Source of the DNA: Antilocapra americana
Lineage: Eukaryota > Chordata > Mammalia > Artiodactyla > Antilocapridae
Assembly: GCA_007570785.1 (NCBI GenBank)
Contig: ML662449.1
Span: forward strand, 15,819,922 to 15,883,921
Direction: 5' to 3'
DNA length: 64,000 bases
Shown: positions 32,544 through 45,799 of the stretch, in pieces
Position numbering within the stretch: position 1 is the first letter of the stretch
Layout of the letters: every line of letters begins with the position of its first letter
Made by a program: the position numbers and the translations under genes
The notes under the pieces: model-generated
Database searches by the model: none
What the model was told of the DNA's origin: nothing
What the model saw: only the letters and a program-made list of their open reading frames with translations

Positions 32544-35500
32544 ATGATGGTGGTAGGGGAAGAGAAGGTTAGTGCTGCAGGCTCTCACACAAGTAATTAA
32601 ATGCTTTGAAAATAGTACACTACTCACAGTTGGTCAAATCACCTTGACTAATTAAAGGTGATGAAGTAATATTCCTTCCATATGTCCAAAAATAGAGTGA
32701 ATGTCTATCAATGAGCATTAGAAAAATCAATCACAATGTACTGCATAACTATTCATTCCCTTATTACTTCTCTTATTCTTTTTTTATATTTTATTTATGT
32801 CTTGACCAAGAATGTCAGTAATAATGTTATCATTTTTATGTTAATAGATGTCTATATTTTCACCTTAGTGGTTTCCTGATTTTCCATTATATAGATTTAA
32901 AAAAAAAATTCCATTTTATCCATTCACCCATTTCCCTGTTTTTTCTTTTAATGAATTGAAATATGGTCACAGTGCTTGGTACATGATGTATCTAATAAAT
33001 CATACAGTTTAAAATTCTCCTTCTGGTCTTGTGTATGTTTGAATATGGCACACCTTAAGTTCTCAAAAAATATTAGCTCTTATTATTAATGCTTTTGGTC
33101 ATAATCACTTTTTCTCATTTGAGTTTCATTTTTAGTATATACAGTGAAAATTCTTCCATTTCTTCTTTGACTTTTTTCCTGCTTGACTTTATGTTTTGGT
33201 ACTACTTCTACAAAATGTCATATTTTCCAATAGAATCCCATGATGATACGAAAAGGAAAGGAACTAAGTACACAAGCTCACAGTGTATTCATTGTGTGAA
33301 TTTTTTTTTAGGGCAACATTTTTTAATAAAAATTTTCCTCTTGACAAGATGTGCTAAATTCTGAAACCATACTGGACTTATATGTGATTTGGATTTAGCT
33401 TCCAATTCTGTTAATAACTAAGGATGTGTTTTAAAGAAATCATCTATTGGAGCTAATTTTTTATTATATCATTCAAATAAATCAGTGAGTAACAAAAGTA
33501 GCTAAGATATATTATGATAAATATAAAACTGTAGAGAGCATGCTAAAATATAATATACACGTTTGCTTGTTTTCTTCTTTTCTCCAAATTTTCTCTTTTC
33601 TGAAATTTTAAAGCACACAGGAGCTCTGTTAAATATTTATATGTGAATAGTGTTATACTGCTTTTAAGCTTTTGATCTTTTTCTGGCAGTCACATAAGCT
33701 GATATCAGTGGAAGTAAATAAGACACACTTATGTAAATATAAAGATATTTAATTTTATGATTTTTTAAAATTTCATTTTATTTTTTCCTTTTATTTAAAA
33801 GAACTGTTTATTTTTATTATGTATCTTTTTATTATGTTATTTTTATAATAAAATATCTTTTTATTTATTTTTCAGTAGTTTTAGATTTATAGAAATGCTG
33901 ATTGAACTGAACTGAAGATAGTAATGAAAGTTTCCATATAACCTGCACCCAATTTTCCCTCTTACTAACTTCTTGTACTAGTGAGGTAAATTGGTTACTA
34001 TTAATAGATCAATATTGATACATTAGTATTAACTAAAATTCATACTTTATTTAGACTTTCTTAATTTTCAACCAATGTCCTTTTTCTGTTCCAGGATCCC
34101 ATCCAACTTAGCACATTAAATTAGTCATCTTGTGCTATTCAGCTTCTCTCACATTTGCTTTTCAAAAGCAAAATCAAAGCTCCTCCATGGATCCTGGTAA
34201 ATAGTTTCTTCTGTTTCTAATCTTTGCTTCTTGGCCCCATACACAATGAAAAGCTTAATTGTTAAAGTATGCTTCCGGATGCTGTTCTTTGTAAGATTAG
34301 AAGATAATGGGAAAGACTAATATTCCAACACTCAAAAGTCCAAAGCACTAATTTACGTGCTACATACTTAGTTCATGAAGTTTATATAACAATCTAATAA
34401 GGTAATCTGTATGGAGTCTGCAGAATTTTCATTTATTTATTTATTATTACTATTATTACTTATGATAGAAGAAGGCATGCTCTCTTGCTCTTTTATTCCA
34501 AGTTTCTTTTGAGATTCAAATTTAGCTAAAGCAATGTAAGAGAAGAATATTGGGCAGGGCTTCAAGGAAAGTTTGTATAATACACAGACTCTCTTGGCAT
34601 TTCACTTTTCTCTTTATCATTTGCCCTACCCCAAGATTTTTAAGTGGAATATCAAAATTCATTTTGATTGATAGAAAGGCAGAATCTATTTTATATATTA
34701 TGGATGAAAGTCAACAGCTAAATTGGAATAAGAACATAGAAGTAATAAAGACCTTTTTTAATATTTTTGTAGCTTGTATAAGCCCCAACAGCCTAGCTCC
34801 ATAATTTCTGTGTTTTGAAAAAATAATTTTCTAATTTTTGTCAGTACTAGTCAATTGTGGGGCTGCTGCCATTAGCTAAAATTCCTAGTTGACATTCTAA
34901 ATTAAATCTTGAGAGTAAGGCCTGGTACAGGTACTTTGATATTTTTAGTAGATATCATTATGAAGACATCTACCAGTTCAGAAAATTAAAGCTACCAAAA
35001 TATAAACAATCAGAATATATTAAAATTTGATCTTCCTTAATAAAAAATATTTACACTAAATATTTTTACACAAAATGAACAAAATGGGTTATCAGCCATT
35101 TCCCCATACACATGACAAAAAGAGAAATGCTGCTGTCTCCAGGGCAATAGTAACTCACAGGCCAAAATACAAGATATGGAAAAAGAGGAGTACTTCAAAA
35201 GAAAAATAGAAATTGGACAATAGATATCATCTAAGAACAATTATTGAATCCAAGAAAAAATAATTTAAAGTGAGCATAATAAATATATTTAACTAAAAGA
35301 AGGAAAGTATTACCATGTTAGATATGAATGAAATGAAGAACACAGTGGTTGAATGATCACATCGAGATAAGTTTCACAAAAGATGATGAGAGTAAAGTGA
35401 TTTAGAAAACAAAACAAAATTTAAATTTAGAGGAAAAAAGCATAAATATCCCAATTATATGGGTAACTTACAGAGATAAATAAAATTAGAAAGGTGAAAA

Positions 35501-38500
35501 TAGTGTGATATTAGTGGAGTAAAAATTGCCCAGATTCAAATAAATTTCGTAGATCTTAGACTATGTTCATAGAGTACCTGCTAGGTGAGAGAGGGAAAAT
35601 TTTAATCTAAATACATAGTAAAACTTTAATACACTGATTACAAATTAAAAATTGTTAACCTTTTTTTAAGCCATACACTACAGTTGATTATAGCCCTCTC
35701 CAGCAACTGCCTATTTGTTCTCCTTATCTAAGAATCTGTTTAATTTTTTTTATATTCCACACTCTGAGTAGGGCACCTTCCCTACCTTATTCAATAGAAT
35801 AGAATATGAAACTATCTATGGGCTATGATAGGAGAAAAGGAGCAGGTAACCCTGCAATAACACATTCCCACATGAGGTGTGTCTTACACTGAAATAGAAA
35901 GATGACCAGGCTGAATGATCACTGGAAAATCAGGGCTTTTTGGGAAACAAATGCAGCATGGAAGAACACAAATTCAAGAACTGTAAGTAACTGAGTATAC
36001 CTGGAACACTTTGAAAATCCTGCCGCTGTAGGGAAAGCAAGAAGAAAAAGAAGCTAAAATTGTAAGTAGGGCCATATTGTGAAGTGGCTTAGATGGTAAT
36101 ACCTTAGATGAATAGCTTTCTAATTCCAAATCTCCTTAAGATGGCATACCAAATTTTGTTAAAACATGTCTTTTAAGATCCCTATGTAACATGTAAATAA
36201 TTATGCTGTGTAAATTAGCCAATTATTTTCTTCCTTCATTATGAATTAATTCTTCATATTAGAAGCATCAGCATGCATATGTATGAAAAGAAGGAACATT
36301 GCTAATGTACATCAATTTCTGAGAACGTTGGACCATATAAACTGAGGCTGGAACAATGCACATAAAATTCAGTTAATTCAGCATTGGTACAACATCAGTT
36401 GTCTAGTTTTCTTCATTGACTTACATATGAATTAGGCTATTTTATTTACCTCTTGTTAAATTTCTTGTTTTTTTAATATTATAAATTCAAATCCTGTATA
36501 TATACTACAGAAATTGAATTATAAACAATATTTTCATTCTTCATTCTCAAGAATATGTTTAAAAGCAAGCTTGAACTTAATTTAAATTCTGAGTGAGAAT
36601 TACTCTTTTCTCTAACTTCATACGTCTTACAAAGGTTCAGTATGGGTAGTTCCAAAATAAATGACTTTAAAACAAAATATTTTTTAGTAATCTTCCTCCT
36701 CAACTTAGCACCTCATTTATTAAATCTGATGCCTGAAAATAGTCTCAAAGTTTACATACATTGTGTTAAACGAAGTGCTTTAGGCACTAACAATTTCAGG
36801 TATTTAATATTCAACAAGCATAGTTCTAAAAGTCGGCGCATGTTTTAAAATTTTCATTGCATAGCCATGTGTTATTGCTGAGCTCTTAAAATCATTGCTT
36901 TGTTATACTACTAAAAGTTGGCAGATGACGTTTTCATATGATACTCTAAAATTTTAAAGTAAAAAAAGGTTGATGTTGTGTTTTCAGAAAGTTGTGCAGT
37001 GATATGCTTAGATAGTATGACAGAATTATCTCTATGATCTCATAATAAAATAACTCAGTACATTCTAAGCTTCCAAAAAGTATATGAAATCATTACTACA
37101 GTTTCAATATGTTTTACTCTGAAATTTTAAATAAGACAAAATTAAAGTATGTGCATATTTGTATGTGCAGAATGGATCACATCATTTGAAATCTGTATTT
37201 TCCTTATGCTTATGTGTTATGACCATGTGCCTACATCTCTACCTTTTTCATAAAGGCTGCATATTATACTTCACCCTGTTGAATAAGAATTTATTTATTC
37301 AACCCAAAGTTATGACTTTTCAGAAAGAATCTTAATAATTATTGCTTTGTAGTTTATTAATTAACAACAGAAATCAGGCTCTGTGCCCATTTGCATCCTG
37401 CAACATCTGACGTGTCACTCAACAATGACAACTTGCAGGGACAATAACCCGCATCAGGATGGTGTGTAACCTACTTGCAATAGCTCTATTCCAATTTACC
37501 ATAGCTTTCAGATATTGCTGATGGGGCTCCTGTTGCAAAACCTTAAGATAGTTTCCATTAAGTTGCACCTGAGGCCTTGGGAGCAGACATGCCCCCAAAT
37601 TGTATGCAAATATGACAACACTAGTATTCAAATGACTATTCAGCTTTTGCAGCTGAAAATTCTTACTATCTCTTTTCCCATCTCCTCCTCAAAGCAGTTA
37701 ACCGAAGGCCAATTAAAGCTCATTTTAATGCAATTTTCTGTGATGCAGTTACACATCTGGGTTGAGAATATGAGAAACAACTATATTTGGAGAATGGTTC
37801 AATACATGTGACTTGCTTTCCAGTTTTTTTGATTCTTCAATTAGGTTATAAAATAATGAAATAGAAGAGAGAAGTCAGATGCCAAGCAGTGAATTGCAAC
37901 TGAGGAGATGAAAGCTCTAATATTCTTTAATCACTTAAAAAGAAAGATTAAAAATTATCTGTCATTTTATCTAGTTTCTAAAATAATAGCTATATTCTGC
38001 TTTTACATATTTTTGTAGTCTACTTTGGGTAGTAAAATCGTATAAAATAAAATATAAGTGAGTTATAGGTCAGGCTGAAATTTTCTCTGAAATGTGAATT
38101 ACCAGTTACTTTTTGCTTCTTAGCTGTCCTTCTTGTTTTATCTATCCACCAAGTATCTCAACCTCAGATTTCATCTATCAACAATGATGCACCTTTTTTC
38201 TGTATATGATATAATGTTTATAATTTTCACTTATTTTTAAAATTTAATGATTCAATCATATATGTATACACATATGCCACTTCTAATGCAAGTATACAAA
38301 TACATACTTTAGCATGTTACTTGTTTCTGTATTGGAAAAAGTTTAAAAAACATGAATGCTTATAATGAAATATTTGATGTTACATGGGAAGTTTCTTATA
38401 TTATTAACAAAATACAGTATACATTTGAAATGAGCCCTTCCAGGTACAAATTCTTTCTGTGTCCCTCCTCACCTCTCCACCCATTTCTTACTTGCAACAA

Positions 38501-38837
38501 CTATGCTTCATTCACCCTCGTTGACCTTCCTTGAGTTCCAAAGGGCAGATTTAATTAGCTAGTTGTCAGGGAAGGGAAGGAATGCAGAAATGAAGGAGGA
38601 ACAGTCAAGAAACAATAGTGCAGTGATAAAGAACTCCCCCTTAGGGAATGTATGTTACAATGTCTTTCAGTTCTTCTGTAGGAAATGAGGTCCTTATCCA
38701 AGTGGTGGATGCTGCATATCAAAGGAATGATTTCAGTGGGCCCAGAACTTTGCATCTTGTCATGCATAAAAAGTAATAAATTCATTAACCTGAGATGCCT
38801 CATTTTCTTTAATTAACAGTAGTCTTTTGATGTCCTG
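32544..38837. other. No gene seen; long AT-rich stretch
   Basis: More than 6 kb with no gene and few recognisable repeats. It includes an L1M-like piece (33880-34130) and a more complex block at 37380-37800 that is described as a finding. All open frames are short and of low complexity. Confidence 0.5.
33880..34130 (-). repeat. Old L1 3' UTR relic, antisense
   Basis: TTTTAGATTTATAGAAATGC, TTTCCATATAACCTGCACCC and TCCTTTTTCTGTTCCAGGAT in order resemble the inverted 3' UTR of old L1M-type elements. It is related to 49965-50500. Confidence 0.45.
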
Positions 38838-39246
38838 TGGTGATGGCTTAGTCGCTAAGTGGTGTCTGACTCTTTTGTAACCCCATGGACTGTAGCTGAC
38901 CAGGATCCTCTGTCCATGAGATTTCCCAGGCAAGAATACTGATGTGTGCTGTGCTAAGTTGCTTCAGTCTTGTCTGACTCTGTGTGAACCAGTGGCCTGT
39001 AATCCACCAGGCTCCTCTGTCCATGGGATTCTCCAGATAAGAATACTGGAGTGAATTGCCATGCCCTCCTCCAGAGGATCTTTCTGACCCAGGGATTGAA
39101 AACACCATCTCTTATGTCTCCTGCATTCATAGGTGGGTTCTTTACCACTAGCTCCACCAGGACGTTGCTATTCCCTTCTACAGATCTTCCCAACCCAGGG
39201 ATCAAACCTGCATCTCCTGCATTGCAGGTGAATTCTTTACCAACAG
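38838..39246 (-). repeat. Two nested Bov-tA SINEs
   Basis: The outer copy is split into 38838-38944 and 39162-39246: CAAGAATACTGATG on the left is continued by TTGCTATTCCCTTCTACAG on the right. The inner copy (38945-39161) starts TGTGCTAAGTTGCTTCAG and ends CTTTACCACTAGCTCCACC. Both lie on the minus strand, so the order of insertion is clear. Confidence 0.88.
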
Positions 39247-40584
39247 TTATTGCAAAAACTCATATGTATCCTAGCTCTTTCCTTTCATGTTCAATGAAGT
39301 CCTTCAGAGTTATCTGAAAGGCTATCTACCAGACTTAAATTCTTAGAAAGTTCACTGAAAAGATTTGCAGTTATGTCTGTCAACAAGTCCAAATTATTAC
39401 CTTCTATAGTAGACTCTCAGATTATAATTTATTCCAGAGTTTGAGATCTATGTCAAGCACATTGTAAAGCTAAGCAGAATGTACAGACTTTGACTCAAAA
39501 AGTAAATAAATAGCTAACAATAAATGTAAAATTGCAAACAGAATTTAACTTTAATTTCTGAATCTTCTGGCATTAATAATGCAAATTGCAAAAACAAGCA
39601 AAAACATACATAAGGTACAAGAAAACAAGGGCCCAGATTTCAAGAATAACAGGGCAAAAATAAACCCATTAGTGATTATTGTTTGCTGTTTCCAATTCAG
39701 AGAGGTAGAAACTGGAATGCAGTTCAAATAACACAATTTGAAATGACATTACTATAGCAACATGTCCTGAAAAATCAATTGGACATGCCTTTAAAGAAGG
39801 GTGTAATGACAAAATCTTGACTCCCTCTTTCCTTTTCTTTGGACTTAGTAAGTGTGAAAACTTCACTGATCTTCCAAGTTATATAAAGAAACCAAATGTT
39901 GAAAATTTTGTGTAACGTCTTAAGGAATATGATACCCATCAAATGCTGTCTTGTAATTAACCTTGCTGAGAACACACCCGAGACAATATAGTGGAGGAAT
40001 TCCACAGTTCACAGAGGCTCTCTGGTTGGGAAGAAGCCCTGGAAATTCTATCAGACTGGGGAGTTATTAACTGGTAGGAAAGCTAGCCCTCAGGGATGCT
40101 AGTCACAACACTGATTGGCATAACTGTAGTGGAATCCTTGGCAGTACAGCAGCTTTGTAAGAGAAGGCTGAAAGCACAGACCCTTTGAGAGCAAAAGGCT
40201 TAAATAATCCACACTACAGCCATATTGTGGAATCTTCTGCCAATATTAAAATAGCAGTATAGGTCACAGATGGGCAGTTATGATCCACAAAACAGTCATG
40301 GCACACTTCTTGTTTTTGTAAATAAAGTTTTATTGTAAAAAAATACATACGTATTTATATAGTTATCTCTTATGGCTGCTTTTAAGCTACAATGGCAGAG
40401 TTGAATAGTTGCAACAAAGATCCCATGGCTTTGCTGTTTACAGAAAGTTTTCATGTTTCTGGTTAAAAAAAAAAGAGGTGAGAAATGAAGCATTTCCTTC
40501 CATATCAGTAAACAAGGATGTCACAGTCATCGGCGATTGTAGTCCTCCAATGTGAGCTGGTGGTTCCAAAGAGCACTCATGCAT
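39247..40584. other. No gene seen; one ancient repeat
   Basis: No coding signal. An unnamed ancient repeat lies at 40255-40450. Confidence 0.4.
40255..40450. repeat. Ancient interspersed repeat (MER-type, family not named)
   Basis: GTAAATAAAGTTTTATTGTA followed by TCTTATGGCTGCTTTTAAGC, ACAATGGCAGAGTTGAATAG and TTGCAACAAAGATCCCATGG. This order is typical of a widespread old mammalian repeat that I recognise but cannot assign with confidence. Confidence 0.45.
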
Positions 40585-40705
40585 GCTATGTCACTTCAGT
40601 TGTGTCCAACTCTTTGAGACCCCGTGGACTCTAGCCTGCCAGGTTCCTCTGTCCATGGGATTCTCCAGGAAAGAATACTGGAGTGGGTTGCCATTTGCTT
40701 CGACA
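40585..40705 (-). repeat. Bov-A SINE monomer
   Basis: TGTCACTTCAGTTGTGTCCA ... GAAAGAATACTGGAGTGGGT ... TTGCCATTTGCTTC. It forms an inverted pair with 40781-40899. Confidence 0.88.
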
Positions 40706-40780
40706 GGGGAATTCAGGGCACTCAGGAGGGAGAAAAATACTTGTAACCTAGCAACAATTAGACTGTAGCCACTCCTCATT

Positions 40781-40899
40781 GTGGAGACGAACATGGCAAC
40801 CCACTCCGGTATTCTTGCCTGGAGAATTCCATGGACAGAGGAGCCTGGTGGGCTACAGTCCATGGGGTTGCAAAGAGTCAGACATGACTGAGCGACTAA
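40781..40899 (+). repeat. Bov-A SINE monomer, inverted partner
   Basis: GTGGAGACGAACATGGCAAC, CTTGCCTGGAGAATTCCATG, GTCAGACATGACTGAGCGAC. Its orientation is opposite to 40585-40705, with 75 bp between them. Confidence 0.9.
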
Positions 40900-41197
40900 C
40901 ACATATACACACACTCCTCCCTGTGAGTCTAAGGATGTGAAAAACACAGGATATTGGCCCTAGATAGCTGAAATTCTTATGAAAGGAATGATTTCAGTAA
41001 ACTCAGAGTCTTGCTTCATCCCATATATAGAAAAATGTTAAATTCTTTAACTTGTGACATCTACTTTTCTTTAAATATTTTTATGTTCAGACTACCTGCC
41101 CTTCTTTGCAAAACTTCCATATAACCTGGCTCCTCTCCTCACCTCCTCAGGGCAGTTTTCTCATGGTTACTTGAGATGCTGTCTCTGGACCTTGAAG

Positions 41198-41291
41198 TCC
41201 TCCTCCAGGGGGTCTTCTCAACCCAGGGGTTGAACTCAGGTCTCCCAAACTGCAGGCAGATTCTTTACTGTTTGAGCCGCCAGGGAAGCCC
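41198..41291 (-). repeat. Bov-tA SINE, head half
   Basis: TCTTCTCAACCCAGGGGTTG, CTGCAGGCAGATTCTTTACT and GAGCCGCCAGGGAAGCCC. The BovB-derived tail is missing. Confidence 0.85.
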
Positions 41292-42654
41292 ATAAAACAT
41301 AACTCTCAACTTTTAGGTTGTGAATTTTTTTTTAAGTCAATAGAGGTATATTTATGAACATGAAAACATTTTTGTTAGATAATATTAAGTGGAAAAGGAA
41401 ATTATAAAACTATGTACACCAAGCTCATATTTTTTTAATACTTAAAATTGTGTATGAGTGTATATGTAAATGTGTATATAAATGTGTTTGTGTATGTGTG
41501 TGTTCATTTGTGAGCTTATAGGAAGGATAAATGTCTAAGCGATGGTTCTGGCTATTAGAAAGGAGTATTAGTGACTTCCATTTTGTCGTTATCTATTTTT
41601 AAAATTTTTCCATAAAGAAATTACATGCATTAATACAGACAAAATTTTTTTTTTTAAAAAGAAAGGGAGCAAAGCCTTTGAGACATTCTTTACAGCTGAA
41701 TTTTAGAAAAGGAAAACAGACCCTTCTTGTGCTTCAGTAGTGTGGAGCCTGCCAGCCTCAAGTAACATGTAGGCTTCATTCTAGTGCAGGGCAGTCCGCA
41801 AATTATGTCAAGATTCTATGAGTTTGACAGCCGTTGTCAGGAAGAGGACAACTGCTCATTTTCAACTGTGGTCTCACAAGCATGGGGAGACTATTATTTT
41901 CCTCTGTGCTCCTTCAATCGAACACAGAACATCTGTCACAAGACTAATGTCTGATGTGGCAGCAAAAGTTCCTCTTGATCTAAGAGCACAGTAGCTGCCA
42001 CAGGAAAGATCAGATTTACAGTCAATATGTCAATACTGTACCAGAATTCCATGATTAATTTTTTAATGACATTGACAATAAACATTTAATGACATTCCAA
42101 TAAACACTGGAACATTGGGAATAATAATCATGGCAGTGTGTGCATATACATATATATATTTATTTAAATTGTGTTGAGCCTATCTTTAACAAAAATACTC
42201 CTATTCTTAAGGGAAGAATGCAATAATATATTTGAAATATCTCTAATGATTAATGCTTTTTATTTTCAGTATGAATTTAAGCCTTTGATTTGAGAGTTTG
42301 CTTTTCATTTTCAACATAAGATTGCAAATATTGTCACTAATATTCCCAAATTATTTGAGAGCACTAAGGGTTTTTTGTTTGTTTGTTTCACAGAAATTGA
42401 GTTGAATTTGAATGTAACTATAAAACAAGATGAATAAATCTTGCCCAAGATTTGTGCCCATGATTAACAAATTAAGGTGAAAGAAATTTGATGAATTTTA
42501 AAAGCCTTGGCCTTTTAAAAATTTTATATTTGTATTATATTTGATTTATTAAAACTCTCCTGCTTTATGCTGGCTACAAGGAAAATTATAGATGAAATCT
42601 GGTGCTCAGAATGAATTACTTAATTTAGGGCACCCAAGGGGTGAATGTTTAACA

Positions 42655-42855
42655 GAGTACCAGGTTAAGAGCATAATCTCTAGAGTCAGAATAATTGGGA
42701 TTGAATTCTACTTACTGGCTTTGAAAAATCAGGCAAGTTTAAAGCCCTCAGCTTGCTTATCCTGAGAGTGTAGGCAATTATACTATACCTGTCTCCCTCA
42801 TAAGTTTATTTAATGGTCTAATAAAAGTGTTTAGGTCAGTAGATGACATGTATCA
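42655..42855 (+). repeat. MIR SINE
   Basis: GGTTAAGAGCATAATCTCTA, GAGTCAGAATAATTGGGATT, GAATTCTACTTACTGGCTTT and the later CTCCCTCATAAG parts follow the MIR order, including the tRNA-like head. Confidence 0.7.
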
Positions 42856-44915
42856 GACTGTGTATATTATGTACTTGTTAAGTAAATCATGACAAGTGTG
42901 AGGTTTATTTGTTAGGTCATAACGAGCCACCAGTGTAAAGACACTGGAAAGAGTGAACATGAATAAAGAAACACTTAGGAAGGGAAGATGAGCTTTCGAT
43001 TGCAAGCTGACAGCAGACACAGAATTTAATAAATTCCAAAAGGGCAAGACTATTGAGAATTCTGAATTTGATAGAAAATTTGATGACCAAAAATTGAAAC
43101 AGTCTAAGAAGATATTGAGTTGTCTGGAGAAATGTAAGCAAATGTTGTTCTACTCTTGCCCTGGCCCTCCTGAATATGAGGTAATCCATGCAAGGGACAA
43201 TGGACTCTGATTTTTTTTTTTTTCCTCTGTATATTCCACAAATGACCAGCAAGCACAACATTTTTCTTTTTTATCATCGCTCACTGTGAGAGTGTTGGTG
43301 AATTCCCATATCTCCACCCATTCCTCAAAGCCCCATCTTGAATACACAAGCTACTGAAACATGTGATGCATCTTTTAAAGGTTGTTTGACTTCAATCCAT
43401 TTCACTGCCCACATATCCTTGTCATTAATATGAATTTCTCCCATTTATTTCTTAGTGGTGTATTCTATTTCACAAAAGTAAATAATTCCTCAGAGTTAAT
43501 TGGATATCACTTAAAACTTCCTAATGATGTGAAACTGACTTGCTTATTCATGTTGTATTTTGACCTCTTTTAGACTGTGATTGTTTCAATTAGTGAAAAA
43601 AATTGCTATTAAATCCCATCAACAAGTTATCAACACAATTATGTAGATGTGATTTTATTTTGTGGGCATTACCAGACAATTTTAGGTCACTATGCACAGC
43701 TTCAATTATCCACTTAGAACTTCAACTTAAAAATCTAAAATTTAAAGACAGAAATATTTCTCAATTTAAATATTTTTGTTAGACAAGTAATTTTATTTCT
43801 CTATGATTTACAAAACCTATTACTTCTTATTATATCTACTCTATATAATACCTATGTGGTTCTTAAAGCACACACATAGCTATACACATATAGTCACACA
43901 CATATATACTTTCATAATACTGCTTAAACTTTATGTCCTTGCTAAAATCTTACCTAAATAAATGAAAATCCATCATCTGATAAGCTTGAAAACTGAAATT
44001 AAACAGATATCAATTCAAATAACTGAAAGACTAAAAATAGAGATTTGATGTGGCCCTTTTAATGGAACTATCCAGTGTTAATTTTGAGATGTTGAAGTCA
44101 CAAGAATAAAGTCAAGTGAGTCAGTATCAAAAAATCTTGAATGATTAGAGTTCTGGAAATGAAGGGGAGAACTCTTGAGAAAGACAAAGATGCATATGTA
44201 AAACTGGAATGCTTAATTTTATAGAATAAGAAAGTGTCATCTCTGTAGGTTGTTTCACTTATTTCCATTGTTAAGAAAACCTAATCCAAATCATAGAGGT
44301 GGATTTTCAGAATTTTTAAGTCAAAATCCACTCAGAGACTCAACAGCTTCCTAGAAGCTGTTGCCGTGATATCCCTCTATAACTTTTTATTTCATCCTGG
44401 CATCCTTGACCATCCTTCCAGATGTTCTTTTGTCCCATATTCCTTTTTATCTTCTTGAAAGACTTAGCATACACCATCTCTCTTGTTTATTTATTGCTAT
44501 TCTGATCATCTGTGTAGTAACTTTATCCCCAGTCTCTCCTCCATTTTGGTTTATATCACATACTGTTGACATTTTTCTTTATGAAACAATGCCAACACAC
44601 TTTTTGAACACAATAAATACCCTTAAACTTCAATAATTCCCCAAAGATTACCCAGTAACATCCAAATTCCTTAGAGTCAAGATATTTTATTAATAATTAA
44701 TTATTACACTCTTCTTAAAACAAAAGTTTGTTAGTTATTTTACAAAAGTCTAAGGTAAATTGAAAAAAAATTATTTCAGTGGAAATAGCTATTTTCAATT
44801 TTGAGCCAAATTTTCTTTGCTATCTCTGAATGTTGGTAATGTAACATACTAACCTCTGGGGCAAAATAGGTAATTTTTGGAAGACATGGGCATTTCAGAT
44901 GATTGCAGGAAATAA

Positions 44916-45010
44916 AATTTCACATGCTTTAGATCAAGCTTATTTATAGTCAGTTCATGTAAATATTGACTATAAATAAGTAAGCTTGATCTGAAGCATA
45001 TGAAAATTTG
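44916..45010. repeat. Imperfect inverted repeat (hairpin)
   Basis: Left arm 44916-44952 and right arm 44967-45010 are reverse complements over about 37 bases. There is a 4-base insertion (duplicated TAAG) in the right arm and a few mismatches. The core is ATCAAGCTTATTTATAGTCA on the left. The loop is 14 bases. The fold is directly visible; a function is not. Confidence 0.85.
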
Positions 45011-45033
45011 TTTATAGTCAAATCCAAATTTGG

Positions 45034-45230
45034 GGGCTTCCCTGGTGGCTTAGGTTCAGTATCCCTGGATGAGGTGGTCCTGGGTTTGATCCCTGGATGA
45101 GGAAGATCCCCTGGAGAAGGGAATGGCAGCCCACTTCAGTATTCTTGCCTCAAGAATTCCATGGACAGAGGAGCCTCAGAGGTTACAGTCCATGGGGTTG
45201 CAGAGAGTCAGAAATGAATTGGTGACTAAT
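45034..45230 (+). repeat. Bov-tA SINE
   Basis: GGGCTTCCCTGGTGGCTTAG, AAGATCCCCTGGAGAAGGGA, and the tail GGGGTTGCAGAGAGTCAGAA. Confidence 0.9.
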
Positions 45231-45339
45231 ATATAAATTTTTGTTCATTTGGTTTTCTTGGGCTATTGAATACTGAAAAAAATTACAATAGAGGTTTTTA
45301 CTATTATAACATTTCTCATATTCTAGGTACATTTTTCTT

Positions 45340-45568
45340 GGACTTCCCTGGTGTCTCAGTAGTAAAGAATTCGCCTTCCAATGCAGGAGAGGGAGGTTTC
45401 ATCCCTGGGTTGGGAAGATCCCTCGGAGAAGAAAATCGCAACTCACTCTTAATAATCTTGCCTGGGAAATTCCATGGACAGAGGAGTCTGGCAGATTATA
45501 GTCCATGGAGTCACAAAAGAGTCAGACACAGCTTAGTGAGTAAACAACAAAAACAACAAAAACAACAC
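45340..45568 (+). repeat. Bov-tA SINE with AACAACAAA tail
   Basis: GGACTTCCCTGGTGTCTCAG, a middle with CCTGGGTTGGGAAGATCC, the tail GAGTCAGACACAGCTTAG and a CAACAAAAA repeat at the end. Confidence 0.9.
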
Positions 45569-45799
45569 AGTATTATCAGCCCAATGCATGCTTAAATATT
45601 AACAAGAATAAGAAAATAAATTCATCCCATCAAAGAGAGGTAAACACTGTTCAGATCTTGGTTTATAGCCTTATATAAATGTTATAAATATATATATAAC
45701 AGTTTCCTAAAAATAAGATCATAACATTCTTTTCAATCATATATTGTTCATTAAATGTTATATGTTCTATGTCTGGGAGGTTTACCAATTAAAAGATAT

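Larger units (their letters stand above)
41292..45033. other. No gene seen; MIR, candidate element, hairpin
   Basis: AT-rich without coding signal. It holds a MIR (42655-42855), a compositionally distinct block (41690-42060) and a hairpin (44916-45010). Confidence 0.45.

Noticed and set aside
44341..44363. Perfect 10-bp inverted repeat CAACAGCTTC/GAAGCTGTTG
   Set aside because: It is too short for a microRNA precursor, and such small palindromes are expected by chance in 64 kb.
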